From positions 62,001 to 126,000 of the forward strand of contig CAWCZY010000008.1 in assembly GCA_963800215.1 (NCBI GenBank): 64,000 nt of DNA. Direction: 5' to 3'. The notes below the pieces were generated by a model. That model was given only the letters and a program-made list of their open reading frames with translations, was not told the DNA's origin and made no database searches. Numbering within the stretch: the stretch's first letter is position 1; every line of letters starts with the position of its first letter. This document shows positions 1 through 10,187 of this stretch, piece by piece. Source of the DNA: JAJPKK01 sp963800215. GTDB lineage: Bacteria > Pseudomonadota > Alphaproteobacteria > Rhizobiales > Xanthobacteraceae. The position numbers and the translations under genes are program-made.

Positions 1-403
1 AAGGAGGTCTACAACGGCGACATCGGCTACGTGGAGAGATGTTGAGCCGGACGACGGCGAACTCACCGCCAATTTCGATGGGCGTTCGGTCACCTTCGGC
101 TTTGGCGAACTCGACGCGTTGGTGCTGGCCTACGCCGCCACCATCCATAAAAGCCAGGGCTCGGAATACCCGGCCGTGGTGATCCCGGTCATGACCCAGC
201 ACTACGCGATGTTGCAGCGTAATTTGCTCTATACCGGCGTCACCCGTGGCAAGCGGCTCGTCGTCCTGGTGGGCCAGAAGAAAGCCGTCGCCATCGCGGT
301 GCGCAGCGTCTCCGGGCGCCGCCGCTGGTCGAAGCTGCGCGAGTGGCTACAGTCGGCTTCCGCAGGGAAAGAGTGGAGCACCATGCAACTGTCGAGCCGA
401 TGA
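1..403 (+). CDS. RecD-like ATP-dependent helicase, C-terminal fragment (frame break near 36)
   Basis: This is the last ~134 codons of a superfamily 1 RecD/TraA-type DNA helicase that runs in from outside the window. From about base 119 it shows the C-terminal helicase core: the motif ATIHKSQGSEYP (motif V region) followed by LLYTGVTRGKRLVVLVG (motif VI with its arginine finger). Bases 1-36 read in frame 1 as a matching segment (KEVYNGDIGYVE), and the rest reads in frame 2. One extra base in the GGAGAGAT stretch near 36-38 explains the break. The role would be ATP-driven unwinding in recombination or repair, or part of a relaxase. The fragment cannot separate free-standing RecD2 from a conjugative TraA C-terminus. 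The family call is firm, the subfamily is not. Confidence 0.8.
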   Translation, partial: RRSTTATSATWRDVEPDDGELTANFDGRSVTFGFGELDALVLAYAATIHKSQGSEYPAVVIPVMTQHYAMLQRNLLYTGVTRGKRLVVLVGQKKAVAIAVRSVSGRRRWSKLREWLQSASAGKEWSTMQLSSR

Positions 404-470
404 GCGGCCGCACCCGGACGGGCCGCTGCCAATGCGACGGCCACTCACACCCGGTCCATGTTTTCGACGC

Positions 471-779
471 TTAAGCTATCGCGTCTTTGGCGGCCTTTAC
501 CGGGCGGGCCTTGACGATCTTCCGGGCCGGCTTCGCCTTGAATACTGTCGGCTCCTTCGTGAACGGATTGATGCCTTTCCGCGCCTTCGTTGCGGGTTTC
601 TTGATGACAACGAGTTTGGCGAATCCAGGCACAAAAAAAGCTCCTGCTTTCTTGAGTTCTTTGTAGCCTATGTCCGCGAGCGACTCGATGACACCTTTGA
701 CGTCCTTCCGCGTCATATCGTTTGGATGCTGATCAACGATCCTTTGAATGAGCTCCGACTTCGACATCAACTTGGCCAT
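471..779 (-). CDS. HU-family DNA-binding protein with basic tail
   Basis: A 102-residue histone-like protein that bends and compacts DNA as a dimer. Residues 1-45 match the HU helical dimerisation region (MSKSELIQRI). The arm region carries RKGINPFTKEP, a variant of the HU signature in which the usual RNPxTG is altered. The last ~25 residues are Lys/Ala rich, as in alphaproteobacterial HU variants with an H1-like tail. The gene stands alone on the minus strand, convergent with the helicase end. An AGGTGG stretch a few bases before the ATG is a reasonable ribosome binding site. It is more likely an accessory nucleoid protein than the main HupB. Confidence 0.85.
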   Translation of the reverse strand: MAKLMSKSELIQRIVDQHPNDMTRKDVKGVIESLADIGYKELKKAGAFFVPGFAKLVVIKKPATKARKGINPFTKEPTVFKAKPARKIVKARPVKAAKDAIA

Positions 780-1023
780 GTTCCACCTGTTTCCGATCCG
801 TCCGACTCACTCTGTGAGTGACTACGTTAACCCGAAATTTGCGGTGGAGGAATTCGGTGTTGCCAGCGGCATGAATTTCACCCAAAACCAGCGGCTTGAA
901 ATTGCCCGATCGTGCGATCCCAGTGGCCAAGCTTGGCGGAACGCCATGCCCCGGCTCGGCACGACGGCTACCCGGACCTGCTGCGTCGGATTCTGGCTCT
1001 TGGAATAAGACGGGCGACGTCAA

Positions 1024-1302
1024 CTATATCCCCAGGCTGGTGAATGGTGATGATCTGCTGCACCTATGCCAACGTCGGTTGGAACTGGAACAGCGATAAT
1101 CCATCGGGCTCCAGTCCGGCTTGAACAACGGAGAATGAAGCGTGCCATCTTGCGCAATCGCGTCTTCGTCGCCATAGACCACGACGAGTGTGGGCTCAAG
1201 CGCAAGCGCTTCGGCCACAATAGCCAGAGAATTCTCGGGCAATGTGTCGCCTGATGCGCCGGCCGGCCGTATCGGCCGGGACCGCCAACCCGCCCTATGC
1301 AA
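1024..1302 (-). pseudogene. Family-2 glycosyltransferase remnant
   Basis: Only a middle piece of a GT2 (GT-A fold) glycosyltransferase can be recognised. The segment VVYGDEDAIAQDGTLHSP followed by LFKPDWSP matches the region after the first DxD in rhamnan and other polysaccharide glycosyltransferases (usual form YSDEDKIDxxGxRSxPxFKPDWSP). Neither the N-terminal nucleotide-binding part nor the C-terminus can be joined in any frame within the surrounding ~700 bases, and the reading after DWSP loses similarity at once. It lies 0.9 kb from the dTDP-rhamnose genes, so it may be the relic of a transferase that used that sugar. The family call rests on one motif block. Confidence 0.5.
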
Positions 1303-1489
1303 TGTTGCATCCTCCGCATGCTCGGCCCTGGATGCGAAGAGGATGAGATCGGATGAAGGCCCGCGATGTCATTCGTCGCAGCCGGCTCCAATTCGGCCCA
1401 AAGCGTCGATCCCACCCGCGAAGGGTGGCCCGGACAACGTAAGCCATTCCGGCAGCCCTCCAGTCGTGCGCCGCAAGTGATGCGCCCGA

Positions 1490-2108
1490 TCACGAGTTAG
1501 GCGTGTAGGGTTCGTTGCGGAACGCGACGGTCGCGACCAGGGTATTGGTGTTGTTGGCCGAGTTGATAAGGCCGCATGCCGTCGCCACGCAGAATCCGAT
1601 GTTCGCCGCAATGATCGGCCATTGGTAGATCAACCGAACCACGACGATGTCGCCGGGATTGCCGGGCGAATAGCTGAAGCCGGCGGCATTGAGGGTGCCG
1701 TCGGGATTGGTCGGGTTCGCCAAGCTGATGGTGGAAAAGCTCGAGAAGCTCTCCACATCGACATAAAGGTTGCCCGCGCAGTTGAACATCACGTTCAGGT
1801 TCGCGCATACGATGCTCTTGAACTGGGCGGCGGTGTAGCCGGCATTCTGCGCCTGCCCGGTGAGGACCAGACGCGCGGCGCTGGTCGCAGAGGTTTGCAG
1901 CACCTGGCCGGCCAGCAGAACGATCGCGGATTTCGATGAGCACCGTCATCACGACGAGAAACGGCAGCGCCACCAGCGCAAAATCGACCGCCGCTGTCCC
2001 GCGCTCGTTGCGAGCGAAGCGCCGCCGTCCGAGATGGCCGGCGAGCCGCGCCACGCCGGCATGTATCACTTGCCTTGCAAAGAGCATCGCGACGAGCTCC
2101 CTGGTCAT
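1490..2108 (-). CDS. TadE-like pseudopilin/pilus assembly protein (one frame break near 1929)
   Basis: Reconstructed as ~205 residues. After a short basic leader comes FARNERGTAAVDFALVALPF, the hallmark of TadE/TadG minor pseudopilins: an ERG-AAVDFA processing and hydrophobic start followed by one membrane helix. The frame holds to LVVMTVLIEI, then continues one base out of step as AIVLLAGQVLQTSATSAARLVL to the stop at 1490. One extra C near 1929 accounts for this. The C-terminal part has three Cys and a Gly/Asn-rich region, consistent with an extracytoplasmic domain. No other tad genes flank it, so it looks like an orphan. Start at 2108 is the first ATG giving a basic N-terminus. An alternative is that the break is real and the gene is dead. 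Confidence 0.65.
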
Positions 2109-2235
2109 CGAGGATCGCTCGACGGTCCCACAGAGAGTTGAGGAAATCGTTTTCTCGTTGGCGTAAAATTAGAGGGTTTAGATTAACCGCGCGTCAACCA
2201 AGCCCGATACTCCATGGCAGGAACTGCCAAGCCCT

Positions 2236-3144
2236 CTACCGCGCGCCGGAAGCGTCGACGGCCAACTGATCGAGCTCGGCCGCCAGCGCTTCATGCCACG
2301 TCGGCGGTTCGATGCCGAAAATCTTTCTCAGTCGTGTCAGGTCGAAGCGGGAATTGGCCGGTCGCCTGGCCTTGGTCGGATAGTCCTTCGTCAGAATCGG
2401 CTGGACGCTCTGCACCTCGAGCGCGGCGCCACGCGCCTTCAAGCCCTCGACGATCGCCGTGGCAAAGCCGTGCCAGGTGGTCGCGCCCGATGCCGACACG
2501 TTGACGAGACCGCCCGATGCGGCAAAGCGCTCCGCGAGGAGCGGGCGGCTGTTGCTCAGAATATCTGCGACGACGCCGGCGATCAGCCGGGCCGAGGTCG
2601 GAGCGCCGGCTTGATCGGCAACGATGCGCAATTCCTTGCGCTCCCGGGCAAGCCGCGCAATCGTGCGCAGGAAATTGGATCCGACCGCAGCATAGACCCA
2701 CGATGTGCGAATGATGAGGTGCGGCCCGTCCGCCGATCGGATCGCATGCTCGCCCGCGAGCTTGCTCGCGCCATAGGCGGACAAAGGACCGGTCGGATCG
2801 TCCTCGCTCCAGGGCCGCTCCCCGGAACCATCGAACACGTAATCCGTCGAGAAATGGACGAGCGGCACCGCGCGCTCCGCCGCCCAGCGCGCGATGACGC
2901 CGGGCGCCTCCGCGTTGACCCGGAAGGCGAGTTCCCTTTCATCCTCGGCGCGGTCGACCGCCGTATAGGCCGCGGGGTTGACGATCAGGTCCGCAGCGAT
3001 GCGGTCGAGGGTGGAAGGGAGCTGTTCCGGCCGGGACAGATCGAGCAGGTTGCGGTCCGCCGCGACGACGGAGCCCACGGTTTCGAGCGTGGTGCGGAGC
3101 GCCGCTCCCACCTGCCCGGTCACGCCGGTCACCAAAATCCGCAT
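2236..3144 (-). CDS. rmlD: dTDP-4-dehydrorhamnose reductase
   Basis: Last step of dTDP-L-rhamnose synthesis: NAD(P)H-dependent reduction of dTDP-6-deoxy-L-lyxo-4-hexulose. The protein is 302 residues, the usual family length, with an intact frame. The Rossmann glycine motif GVTGQVG is at residues 7-13, STDYVFDG at 99-106, and the catalytic pair is Tyr124 and Lys128 (YGASK). Its ATG shares one base with the TGA of the epimerase gene upstream, so the two are co-transcribed and probably translationally coupled. It belongs with rmlC, rmlA and rmlB in the same locus, cytoplasmic, feeding polysaccharide or lipopolysaccharide rhamnosylation. Confidence 0.96.
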   Translation of the reverse strand: MRILVTGVTGQVGAALRTTLETVGSVVAADRNLLDLSRPEQLPSTLDRIAADLIVNPAAYTAVDRAEDERELAFRVNAEAPGVIARWAAERAVPLVHFSTDYVFDGSGERPWSEDDPTGPLSAYGASKLAGEHAIRSADGPHLIIRTSWVYAAVGSNFLRTIARLARERKELRIVADQAGAPTSARLIAGVVADILSNSRPLLAERFAASGGLVNVSASGATTWHGFATAIVEGLKARGAALEVQSVQPILTKDYPTKARRPANSRFDLTRLRKIFGIEPPTWHEALAAELDQLAVDASGAR

Positions 3145-3698
3145 CAGGTCTGCCCATAGCTGGGAAGGCCGCGGACATCGGCCAGAAACGGTGCGGCGGC
3201 GTCACGCGCCGATACCGTGGGAGATTCGATCCCCCAGCCGATACCGAGCGCGGGATCGTCCCAGCGGACGATAATTTCGTCGGATGGACTGTAAAGCTCG
3301 TCGCACTTGTAGAAGAAGTCGGCCGACTCCGACAACACCACGAACCCGTGAGCAAAGCCGCGCGGCACCCAGAACTGGCGTCGATTCTCCTCGCTCAAGT
3401 CGACGGCCACATGCCGGCCGAAGGTCGGGCTGCCGACGCGAACATCGACCGCAACGTCCCGCACATGGCCGCGCAGAACAGTGACGAGCTTGCCCTGCGT
3501 TCTCGGATTCTGCAAGTGAAGGCCCCTGAGCACGCCGCGGGCGGAACGCGACAGATTGTCTTGAACGAACGGGCCCGCAATCCCCTGCGCCGCGTACCGA
3601 TCCGCCTTGAATGTTTCGAGAAAGAAGCCGCGTTGATCGCCGAAAACTTTGGGCTCGATGATCACAACCTCGGAGATCGCAGTCGGAATGACGTTCAT
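3144..3698 (-). CDS. rmlC: dTDP-4-dehydrorhamnose 3,5-epimerase
   Basis: Third enzyme of dTDP-L-rhamnose synthesis, a cupin-fold 3,5-epimerase acting on dTDP-4-dehydro-6-deoxyglucose. From the preferred start (MNVIPT) it has 184 residues, typical of the family. RGFFLETF lies near residues 23-30, the catalytic His is in VLRGLHLQ (His61), and WVPRGFAHGF and the Tyr of FFYKCDELY follow. An in-frame ATG 15 bases upstream (3713) would add MGWPG, but homologues begin at MNV and a G-rich stretch precedes 3698. It is followed directly by rmlD (TGATG junction) and is divergent from rmlA across about 100 bases that must hold both promoters. Confidence 0.95.
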   Translation of the reverse strand: MNVIPTAISEVVIIEPKVFGDQRGFFLETFKADRYAAQGIAGPFVQDNLSRSARGVLRGLHLQNPRTQGKLVTVLRGHVRDVAVDVRVGSPTFGRHVAVDLSEENRRQFWVPRGFAHGFVVLSESADFFYKCDELYSPSDEIIVRWDDPALGIGWGIESPTVSARDAAAPFLADVRGLPSYGQT

Positions 3699-3805
3699 GC
3701 CGGGCCACCCCATGGAGGCGAATTCAGGGATCGTGCATCGTCGCTTGTATAACGGCCATATTTTGCTATGAAAAGCCTATAAATCAGAAGGGCTAGGCGG
3801 AGTCG

Positions 3806-4688
3806 ATGAAGGGGATTGTCCTGGCGGGCGGCAGCGGCAGTCGTCTTTATCCGATCACCACGGTCGTCTCCAAGCAGCTGCTGCCGGTCTTCGACAAGCC
3901 GATGATTTATTATCCGTTGTCGGTGCTGATGTTCGCCGGCATCCGCGACATTCTGGTGATCACGACGCCGCAGGATCAGCCGCTGTTCCAGCGCCTGCTG
4001 GGTGACGGCTCGGAACTCGGTATCGCGTTCTCCTTCGCCGCCCAGGATCGTCCCCGCGGGCTGGCGGACGCCTTCGTCATCGGGCGGAACTTCATCGGCT
4101 CGGACCGGGTCGCACTTGATCCTCGGCGACAACATTTTCTACGGTCATGGCCTCACCGAGCAACTCCTGCGGGCCGGCAACCGCGACAGCGGGGCGACCG
4201 TATTCGGCTATGTCGTCAACGCCCCACAGCAATACGGGGTGGTAGAGCTCGACCACCAGGGGCGCGCCCTTTCCATCGAAGAGAAGCCTGAAAGGCCGAA
4301 ATCGAACGTCGCCGTGACCGGCCTTTATTTTTACGACAATGACGTCGTCGATATCGCCGCGGCGATCAAGCCCTCGGCCCGGGGCGAGATCGAGATCACC
4401 GACGTCAATCGCGCCTATCTCGAGCGCGGCGACCTTTTCGTGGAAGTGCTCGGCCGCGGTTTTGCGTGGCTGGATACCGGAACCCACGCCTCCCTCGTCG
4501 AGGCCAGCCATTTCGTGCAGATTCTGGAGCAGCGGCAGGGCCTGCGGATCGCGTGCCTCGAGGAAATCGCCTTGCGGCTCGGCTACATTTCCCTGGAGCA
4601 CTTCCATAAGCTGGCGCAGAGAAACGCAAAGAGCAGTTACGGCGAATATCTGCTTTCCGTGTACAACTCGTTCTCGGCATCGGCTTGA
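3806..4688 (+). CDS. rmlA: Glucose-1-phosphate thymidylyltransferase (one frame break near 4114)
   Basis: First enzyme of the rhamnose pathway: glucose-1-phosphate + dTTP to dTDP-glucose. The N-terminus carries the nucleotidyltransferase signature GGSGSRLYPIT (residues 8-18) and PMIYYPLSVLM. The frame is intact to GSDRVA, then LILGDNIFYGHGL continues one base later through IEEKPERPKS, YFYDNDVVDIA and the family-typical C-terminal tail. One surplus C at about 4114 restores VALILGDN. The corrected length of 293 residues is normal for RmlA. GGCGGAG upstream of the ATG is a good ribosome binding site. rmlB follows after 24 bases. Confidence 0.93.
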
Positions 4689-4712
4689 AGCAGCAGGCGT
4701 TGGCATATCGAC

Positions 4713-5773
4713 ATGGCCTTCGAAGGCAAGACCATCTTCGTGACCGGAGGCGCCGGCTTCATCGGGTCGGCCGTGGTCAGGCACCTGCTCGATCGCACCG
4801 GCGCTTATGTCGTCAATATCGACAAGCTCACCTATGCGGCGAACCTCGCCTCGATCCCGCAGGCGCCGGGACACCCGCGCTATGCGTTCGCCAAGGTCGA
4901 TATCTGCGACGCGGCCGGCCTTCGTGCGCTGTTCGACCGGCATCAACCGCACTTCGTCATGAATCTCGCCGCGGAAAGCCATGTCGACCGCTCGATCGAC
5001 GGCCCCGGCGAATTCATTCAGACCAATATCGTGGGCACCTTCGTGCTGTTGCAGGAGGCGCTGCGCTACTGGCGCGGCCTCGAGCCCGGCCGGCGCGCCG
5101 CGTTCCGCCTGCTGCATGTCTCGACGGATGAAGTCTACGGGACGCTGGGGCCGGAAGGCCTGTTCACCGAGACCACGGCCTACGCGCCGAATTCGCCCTA
5201 TTCCGCGAGCAAGGCGTCATCCGATCATCTCATGCGCGCCTGGTGCGAGACCTATGGCCTTCCGACCATCGTCACCAACTGCTCCAACAATTACGGCCCC
5301 TACCACTTCCCGGAAAAGCTGATCCCTCACATGATCATCAGGGGCCTGGCGCAGCAGACTTTGCCGGTCTATGGCGACGGAATGAACGTCCGGGACTGGC
5401 TCTATGTCGAGGATCACGCCAACGCCCTCGCGCTCGTCCTGGAGCGCGGCTGCGTCGGCGAAACCTACAATGTCGGTGGCCGCAACGAGCGCACCAACCT
5501 CCATGTCGTGCAAACCATTTGCGATCTCCTCGATCGCCTGGAGCCCTCGTCGAACGGATCGCGGCGGAATCTGATCGGCTTCGTCGATGATCGGCCGGGC
5601 CACGACCGCAGATATGCGATCGACGCCGGCCAAGCTCGAGCGCGAACTCGGTTGGCGGGCGCTCGAAACATTCGAGACCGGCCTTGAAAAGACCGTCGCA
5701 TGGTACCTCGTCAACCGCTCCTGGTGGCATGACATCATCGCCCGCGGATATCACGCCGAGCGCATCGGCGTGA
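4713..5773 (+). CDS. rmlB: dTDP-glucose 4,6-dehydratase (frame break near 5624; end inferred)
   Basis: Second enzyme of dTDP-L-rhamnose synthesis, an extended SDR that dehydrates dTDP-glucose with bound NAD. Seen: GGAGFIG at residues 12-18, NLAAESHVDRSID, the STDEVYG catalytic segment and YSASK (Tyr/Lys), then NNYGPYHFPEKLIP and YVEDHANAL. The frame breaks in the C-terminal part. With one extra G near 5624, YAID joins PAKLERELGW. After RGYHAERIG, where relatives end, the open frame runs on to 6444 without similarity. A second extra base near 5770 would give the stop at 5771-5773 and 352 residues, the usual size. The end is therefore an inference. It forms an operon with rmlA. Confidence 0.9.
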
Positions 5774-5896
5774 TCGGCGGCGAGCCGGCACGTCGAGACG
5801 GAGCCTCCGCAAACAATTCCGGATCACTCGCCCAAGATAGGGGCGCAATCTTGCCGACACCCGCGAACGGCGGGACGCCGTTCGGTCGCCTTGGTT

Positions 5897-6672
5897 TCAG
5901 CAGCTGTTGGCCGGCGTCATTCCCGGCAGGGGGATCGAGCCCGCGGTCGCGGGTCCAGGTCCGGCCATGCCGAGGCTGCCGGGACCGAGGCAGGGCGATG
6001 AACTGCCCGGGACCGCAATCGTGCCGGCGAGGCCGGCGGCACCACATTCCCGGCAGGGGGATCGAGCCCGCGGTCGCGGGTCCAGGTCCGGCCATGCCGA
6101 GGCTGCCGGGACCGGGGCAGGGCGATGAACTGCCCGGGACCCCAATCGTGCCGGCGAGGCCGGCGGCACTGAGCGCGGTGGCGCCGAGCGGAACGCTCCC
6201 GCCCGCGAAGGCCGGTGCGGCTCCCAACGTGGATGTCAGCCCGAGCGGCCCGCGCCGGCGGAGGGAGCCGCGCCGCAGCCGGAATCCGTGGGATCACCGG
6301 AAGACGCCAAATCGCTCGTCGAGGTCGCCATGGTTCCAGTCGCCGGCGAAGATCGAACCTGTCCCCAGCGCGCCCACGCCCGGATTCGAGCCGGCAGCCG
6401 GGGCAGGTCGGACTGGGTGGTCACGTCGCTCGGGGCGGGGCTGAGCCCTCCGGCAAAGAGTTCGGTGGTGCCGAGAGGAATTCCAGCGCCTCCGACGGCG
6501 CCGCGTGCCCGTCGCGCCGATCGGCGACGGTGGGCGACGGCTCCGATGCCGTCGAATGAGCGGCGCGGCGCTCGTGTCCGAAGCGCTCATGCCCGGGAAA
6601 ACTGGCCTGCGCAACGGCCGCACCGCCGCCCAACAAAGTCGCCACAGCGACAATCACCCACAAGCGCATCAT
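5897..6672 (-). CDS. Pro/Gly-rich secreted protein with a tandem repeat (frame uncertain)
   Basis: Not a recognised family. The ATG at 6672 opens with a clear Sec signal peptide (MMRLWVIVAVATLLGGGAAVAQA), followed by a hydrophilic Ser/Pro/His-rich stretch. The frame closes at 6421. Low-complexity Gly/Pro/Ala/Ser sequence continues in shifted frames to a stop at 5897. Within it, two copies of a ~42-residue unit (AAGLAGTI..VPGSSSPC..GPGSLGMAGPGPATAGS) end in SIPLPGM. The DNA repeat has a 127-bp period, one base more than 42 codons. A surplus base is the simplest reason that the copies lie in different frames. It may be an exported, disordered envelope or matrix protein. It is convergent with rmlB. 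The single-gene assembly is my inference. Confidence 0.4.
5919..6169. repeat. Direct tandem repeat, two 124-bp copies, period 127
   Basis: Copy 1 is 5919-6042 and copy 2 is 6046-6169. By eye the copies differ at only two bases (an A/G within the GGGACCG.GGCAGGG part and a G/C in GGGACC.CAATC). Three bases separate them. Read on the minus strand both encode the same Gly/Pro-rich unit ending in SIPLPGM. High identity suggests a recent duplication. Confidence 0.9.
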
Positions 6673-6991
6673 GGCCGCCTCCGCGGGTCTGGCTGCGGAG
6701 ATAGGCTGCCCCGGGTGGGAGCACTTTCGCGAAATTGCGCCGTTTTCACCGGGATTGCGGTGATCAACCCGATCCATCTTGCGCGCTCGCAGCTTCGAAC
6801 GCACATCAAGGCGGCAATTGGTCGCCGCAAAAGAACCATAAGCACAGCAAAACCGCAAAAGCGGCGGGCCGACCTGACCCCTACTGCGTGGCCAGTGTCG
6901 CCGCAGCCGCTGTTGTGGAGCTCCGCACCTGCGAATGCCCAAGGCTTCACGATCGCAAGGTCCTCACGATCGCAAGACCCGGAGCCGAGAC
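6673..6991. other. Intergenic region between divergent genes, with 13-bp direct repeats
   Basis: About 319 bases separate the ATG of the secreted Pro-rich protein from the RND pump start. No conserved coding is visible. The downstream part is A-rich around 6830-6870. A 13-bp direct repeat, TCACGATCGCAAG, occurs at 6947-6959 and 6964-6976 (17-bp period, each with the palindrome CGATCG), 16-45 bases before the pump start. It may be an operator for the pump genes. Confidence 0.5.
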
Positions 6992-9900
6992 ATGGGCATC
7001 GTTCGATTTGCGCTGAGATTTCCCCACACGTTCTACGTGGTGGCCGCGCTCATCGTCTTTCTCGGCGTGATCGCGATCCGCACCATGCCGGCCGACATCT
7101 TCCCGGAGATCAACATTCCGGTCGTCACCGTGATCTGGCAGTACACCGGGCTCAGCACGCCGGAGATGGAGCAGCGCGTCAGCACCTACAGCCAATATTC
7201 GATCAGCGCGAACGTCAACGGCATCAAGAACATGGAGGCCCAGACGCTCAACGGCCTGTCGGTCCAGAAGATCTACTTCCAGCCCGACGTCAATCTCGAC
7301 CTCGCCATCGCGCAGATCGTCTCGGCGACCAATGCGATCCGTGCCCTCATGCCGCCGGGCGTCCAGCCCCCGATCGTGGTGGCGTTCAACGCATCGAGCG
7401 TGCCGGTCCTGCAGCTCAGCCTGAGCTCCGACAATCTGAGCGAGCAGCAGCTCTATGATTACGGCATCTACCGGGTGCGCCAGCAACTGGCCCCGGTGCC
7501 CGGCGTCACGCTGCCGACGCCGGCGGGGGGCAAGTACCGGCAGATCATGGTCGATCTCGACCCGGCAAAGCTCGTCTCGCGCGGACTGACGCCGCTTGGA
7601 CGTGGTCAATGCGGTCAATGCGCAGAACCTGACGCTGCCGTCCGGCACCGCCAAGATCGGCGACACCCAATACGCGGTGTTGACCAACGCGACCCCGTCG
7701 ACCATCGACGATCTCAACAACATTCCCATCAAGACGGTGAACGGCGCCACCATTTTCGTCAAGGACGTCGGCCAGGTGCACGACGGCTGGCTGGTGCAGC
7801 AGAACATCGTTCGCGAAGACGGCCGCCGTTCCGTCCTCCTCAGCATCATCAAGAACGGAAACGCTTCGACGCTCAACGTCGTCAACGGGGTCCGCAACGC
7901 CCTCACAGCCCTTCGCGCCGCGGCGCCCGCCGGAATGAAGATCTCGGAATTGTTCGATCAATCGGTGTTCGTGACCCAATCCGTCGATGGGCGTGGTGCG
8001 CGAGGGCGCCATCGCGGCCGGCCTGACGGCCTTGATGATCCTGCTGTTCCTGGGATCGTGGCGGTCGACCCTGGTGGTCATGATCTCGATTCCGCTCTCG
8101 ATCCTGGCTTCCCTCGTCGTGCTGTTCTTCCTGGGCCACACGCTCAACACGATGACGCTCGGCGGGCTGGCGCTCGCGGTCGGCATCCTCGTGGACGACT
8201 CCACGGTGACCATCGAGAACACCCATCGGATCCTCACCGAGGAACACAGGCCGCTCTCCTATGCGACGCTCCACGGCGCCGCGGAGATCGCCGTGCCGAC
8301 CCTGGTGTCGACGCTTGCCATCAGCTGCGTGTTTACGTCGGTGGTGTTCCTGGATGGGCCCGCGAAATACCTGTTCACGCCGCTCGGCCTCGCGGTGGTG
8401 TTCGCCATGCTGGCGTCCTATGGGCTGTCGCGCACCTTGACGCCGATCACCATCGGCCTCCTGCTCAAAGGCGAGCGGCATGCCGAGCCGGGCGCTGCGC
8501 CGGCCGGCCTGTTCGCCCGCATCCATGCGGGCTTCGAACGCGGCTTCGAGCGGTTGCGCGAAGCCTATGCCGGGCTGCTGGCATCGCTGCTGCGCCGGCG
8601 GCTGATCGTCCCGGTCGCGGCGGTCCTCGTGCTCGGCCTCGGGGGCGTCATGCTGATGCTGGTCGGGCACGACTTCTTCCCGCTCATCGACGGCGGCCAG
8701 ATCCAGCTCCACGTCCGCGCTCCCGCGGGAACGCGGATCGAAGCGACCGAAGCGGTTTTCCAGGCGGTCGAGGACAAGATCCGCGAGGTCATCCCCGCGG
8801 ACGAGCGCGAGCGGATCGTCGACAATATCGGGCTGCCGGCGCGCGCCTACAATCTGGCGTTCGCGGACGGCTCGACCATCGGCGTCAATGACGGCGTCAT
8901 CCTGGTGGCGCTGAAGGATGGACATGCGCCGACCGCCGACTACGTCCGCAAGCTGCGAACGGTCCTCCCGGCCGCCTTCCCCGGCAGCCTTTTCTACTTC
9001 CAGCCGGCCGACATGGTCACGCAAATCCTGAATTTCGGCCTGCCGTCGCAGATCGATGTCCGCACCGTCGGTTATGACCGGGCGACCAACTTGCAGGTCG
9101 CCAAGGAGCTCAGGCGGCGCATCGCGGCGATACCGGGGATTGCCGATGCGCACTTGCAGCAGGAGGTCGACGGCCCGGCATTCTACACCACGATCGACCG
9201 TACCCGTGCGGTTCAACTCGGGCTCAACGCCAGCACCATCGCGACCAATCTCAACGTCAGCCTGAGCTCGTCCGAGCAGGTGACGCCCAATTTCTGGACC
9301 GATCCGACGTCGGGGATTCCCTATTACCTCGCCGTCCAGACGCCCGAGTCCAAGGTGGCCTCGCTCAACGACCTCGCCAACACGCCGGTTTCGGCGGCCA
9401 GGCTCGGGGCAGGCAATGTGGTCGTACCGGGCCTGTTGAGCAATGTGGCCACGATCAAACGCGGCAGCGTGCCGACCAATTCCAACCAGACCAACATCCA
9501 GCCGGTCTATGACGTGTACGCGAGCACTCCAGGGCCGCGATCTCGGCAGCATCTCGGCAGATATCGACCAAGGTCGTGGCGGAGCTGCAGAAAGAGCTCA
9601 AGCCCGGCAACACGATCCAGGTCATCGGCCAGATCCAGAGCATGAACGACTCGTTCCGCGACCTCGGCATCGGGCTCTTGTTCGCCGCGGTACTGGTCTA
9701 TCTGCTCATGGTGGTGAACTACCAGAATTTCGGCGATCCCTTCGTCGTGATCCTGGCCTTGCCCGCCACCTTCTGCGGCATCCTGGTGATGCTCTACGTC
9801 ACCGGAACGACCCTCAACGTTCCCTCGCTCATGGGCGCGATCATGGCGGTCGGCGTCGCCTCCGCGAACTCGATCCTGCTGGTCACCTTTGCACGCGAGC

Positions 9901-10187
9901 AGCAGGTCGCGGGCCGCAGCGCGTTCGAGGCGGCGATCGCGGCGGGGCACACCCGGATCCGGCCCGTGCTGATGACCGCGGCCGCCATGATCGTCGGCAT
10001 GATCCCGATGGCGATCGGCGGCGCCGGCGAGGAACAGAACGCCGCGCTCGCCCGCGCGGTGATCGGCGGCCTTCTGTTCGCGACGCCGACGACGCTTCTG
10101 GTCGTTCCCTACCTGTTTGCCATGCTCCGAAAGGGCAATGACGGCAAGCCGGTCCATGGCGTGTTCGAGGAGCATGAAATCGCATGA
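6992..10187 (+). CDS. RND-family efflux permease, HAE1 type (four frame breaks)
   Basis: Inner-membrane, proton-driven RND transporter. It starts MGIVRFALRFPHTFYVVAAL (first membrane helix) after a GGAG site. PADIFPEINIPVV, the docking and porter domains and the 12-helix core follow. LAVGILVDDSTVTIENTHRI holds the paired aspartates of TM4, and the last helices carry IMAVGVASANSILLV. Four single surplus bases near 7599, 7990, 9529 and 9568 break the frame. Removing them gives exactly 1063 residues with continuous similarity (for example TPLDVVNAVN and SVDGVVREGAI), as expected for the family. The stop overlaps the ATG of the adaptor gene (ATGA). The substrate is unknown. No outer-membrane channel gene is nearby. 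Confidence 0.88.

Noticed and set aside
3806..4688. Programmed frameshifting in rmlA (and similarly in pump genes)
   Set aside because: No slippery heptamer or following pseudoknot was apparent, and similar breaks occur in 15 unrelated genes. Sequence error is simpler.
5919..6169. Could the 127-bp tandem repeat be a CRISPR or an attachment-site pair?
   Set aside because: Only two long copies separated by three bases, no spacers, no cas or integrase genes; it reads as a coding duplication.
7903..9552. 549-codon open frame on the minus strand opposite the RND permease
   Set aside because: Arg/Gln/His-rich, no domain, and lies exactly opposite a conserved transporter. It is a shadow caused by high GC third positions.
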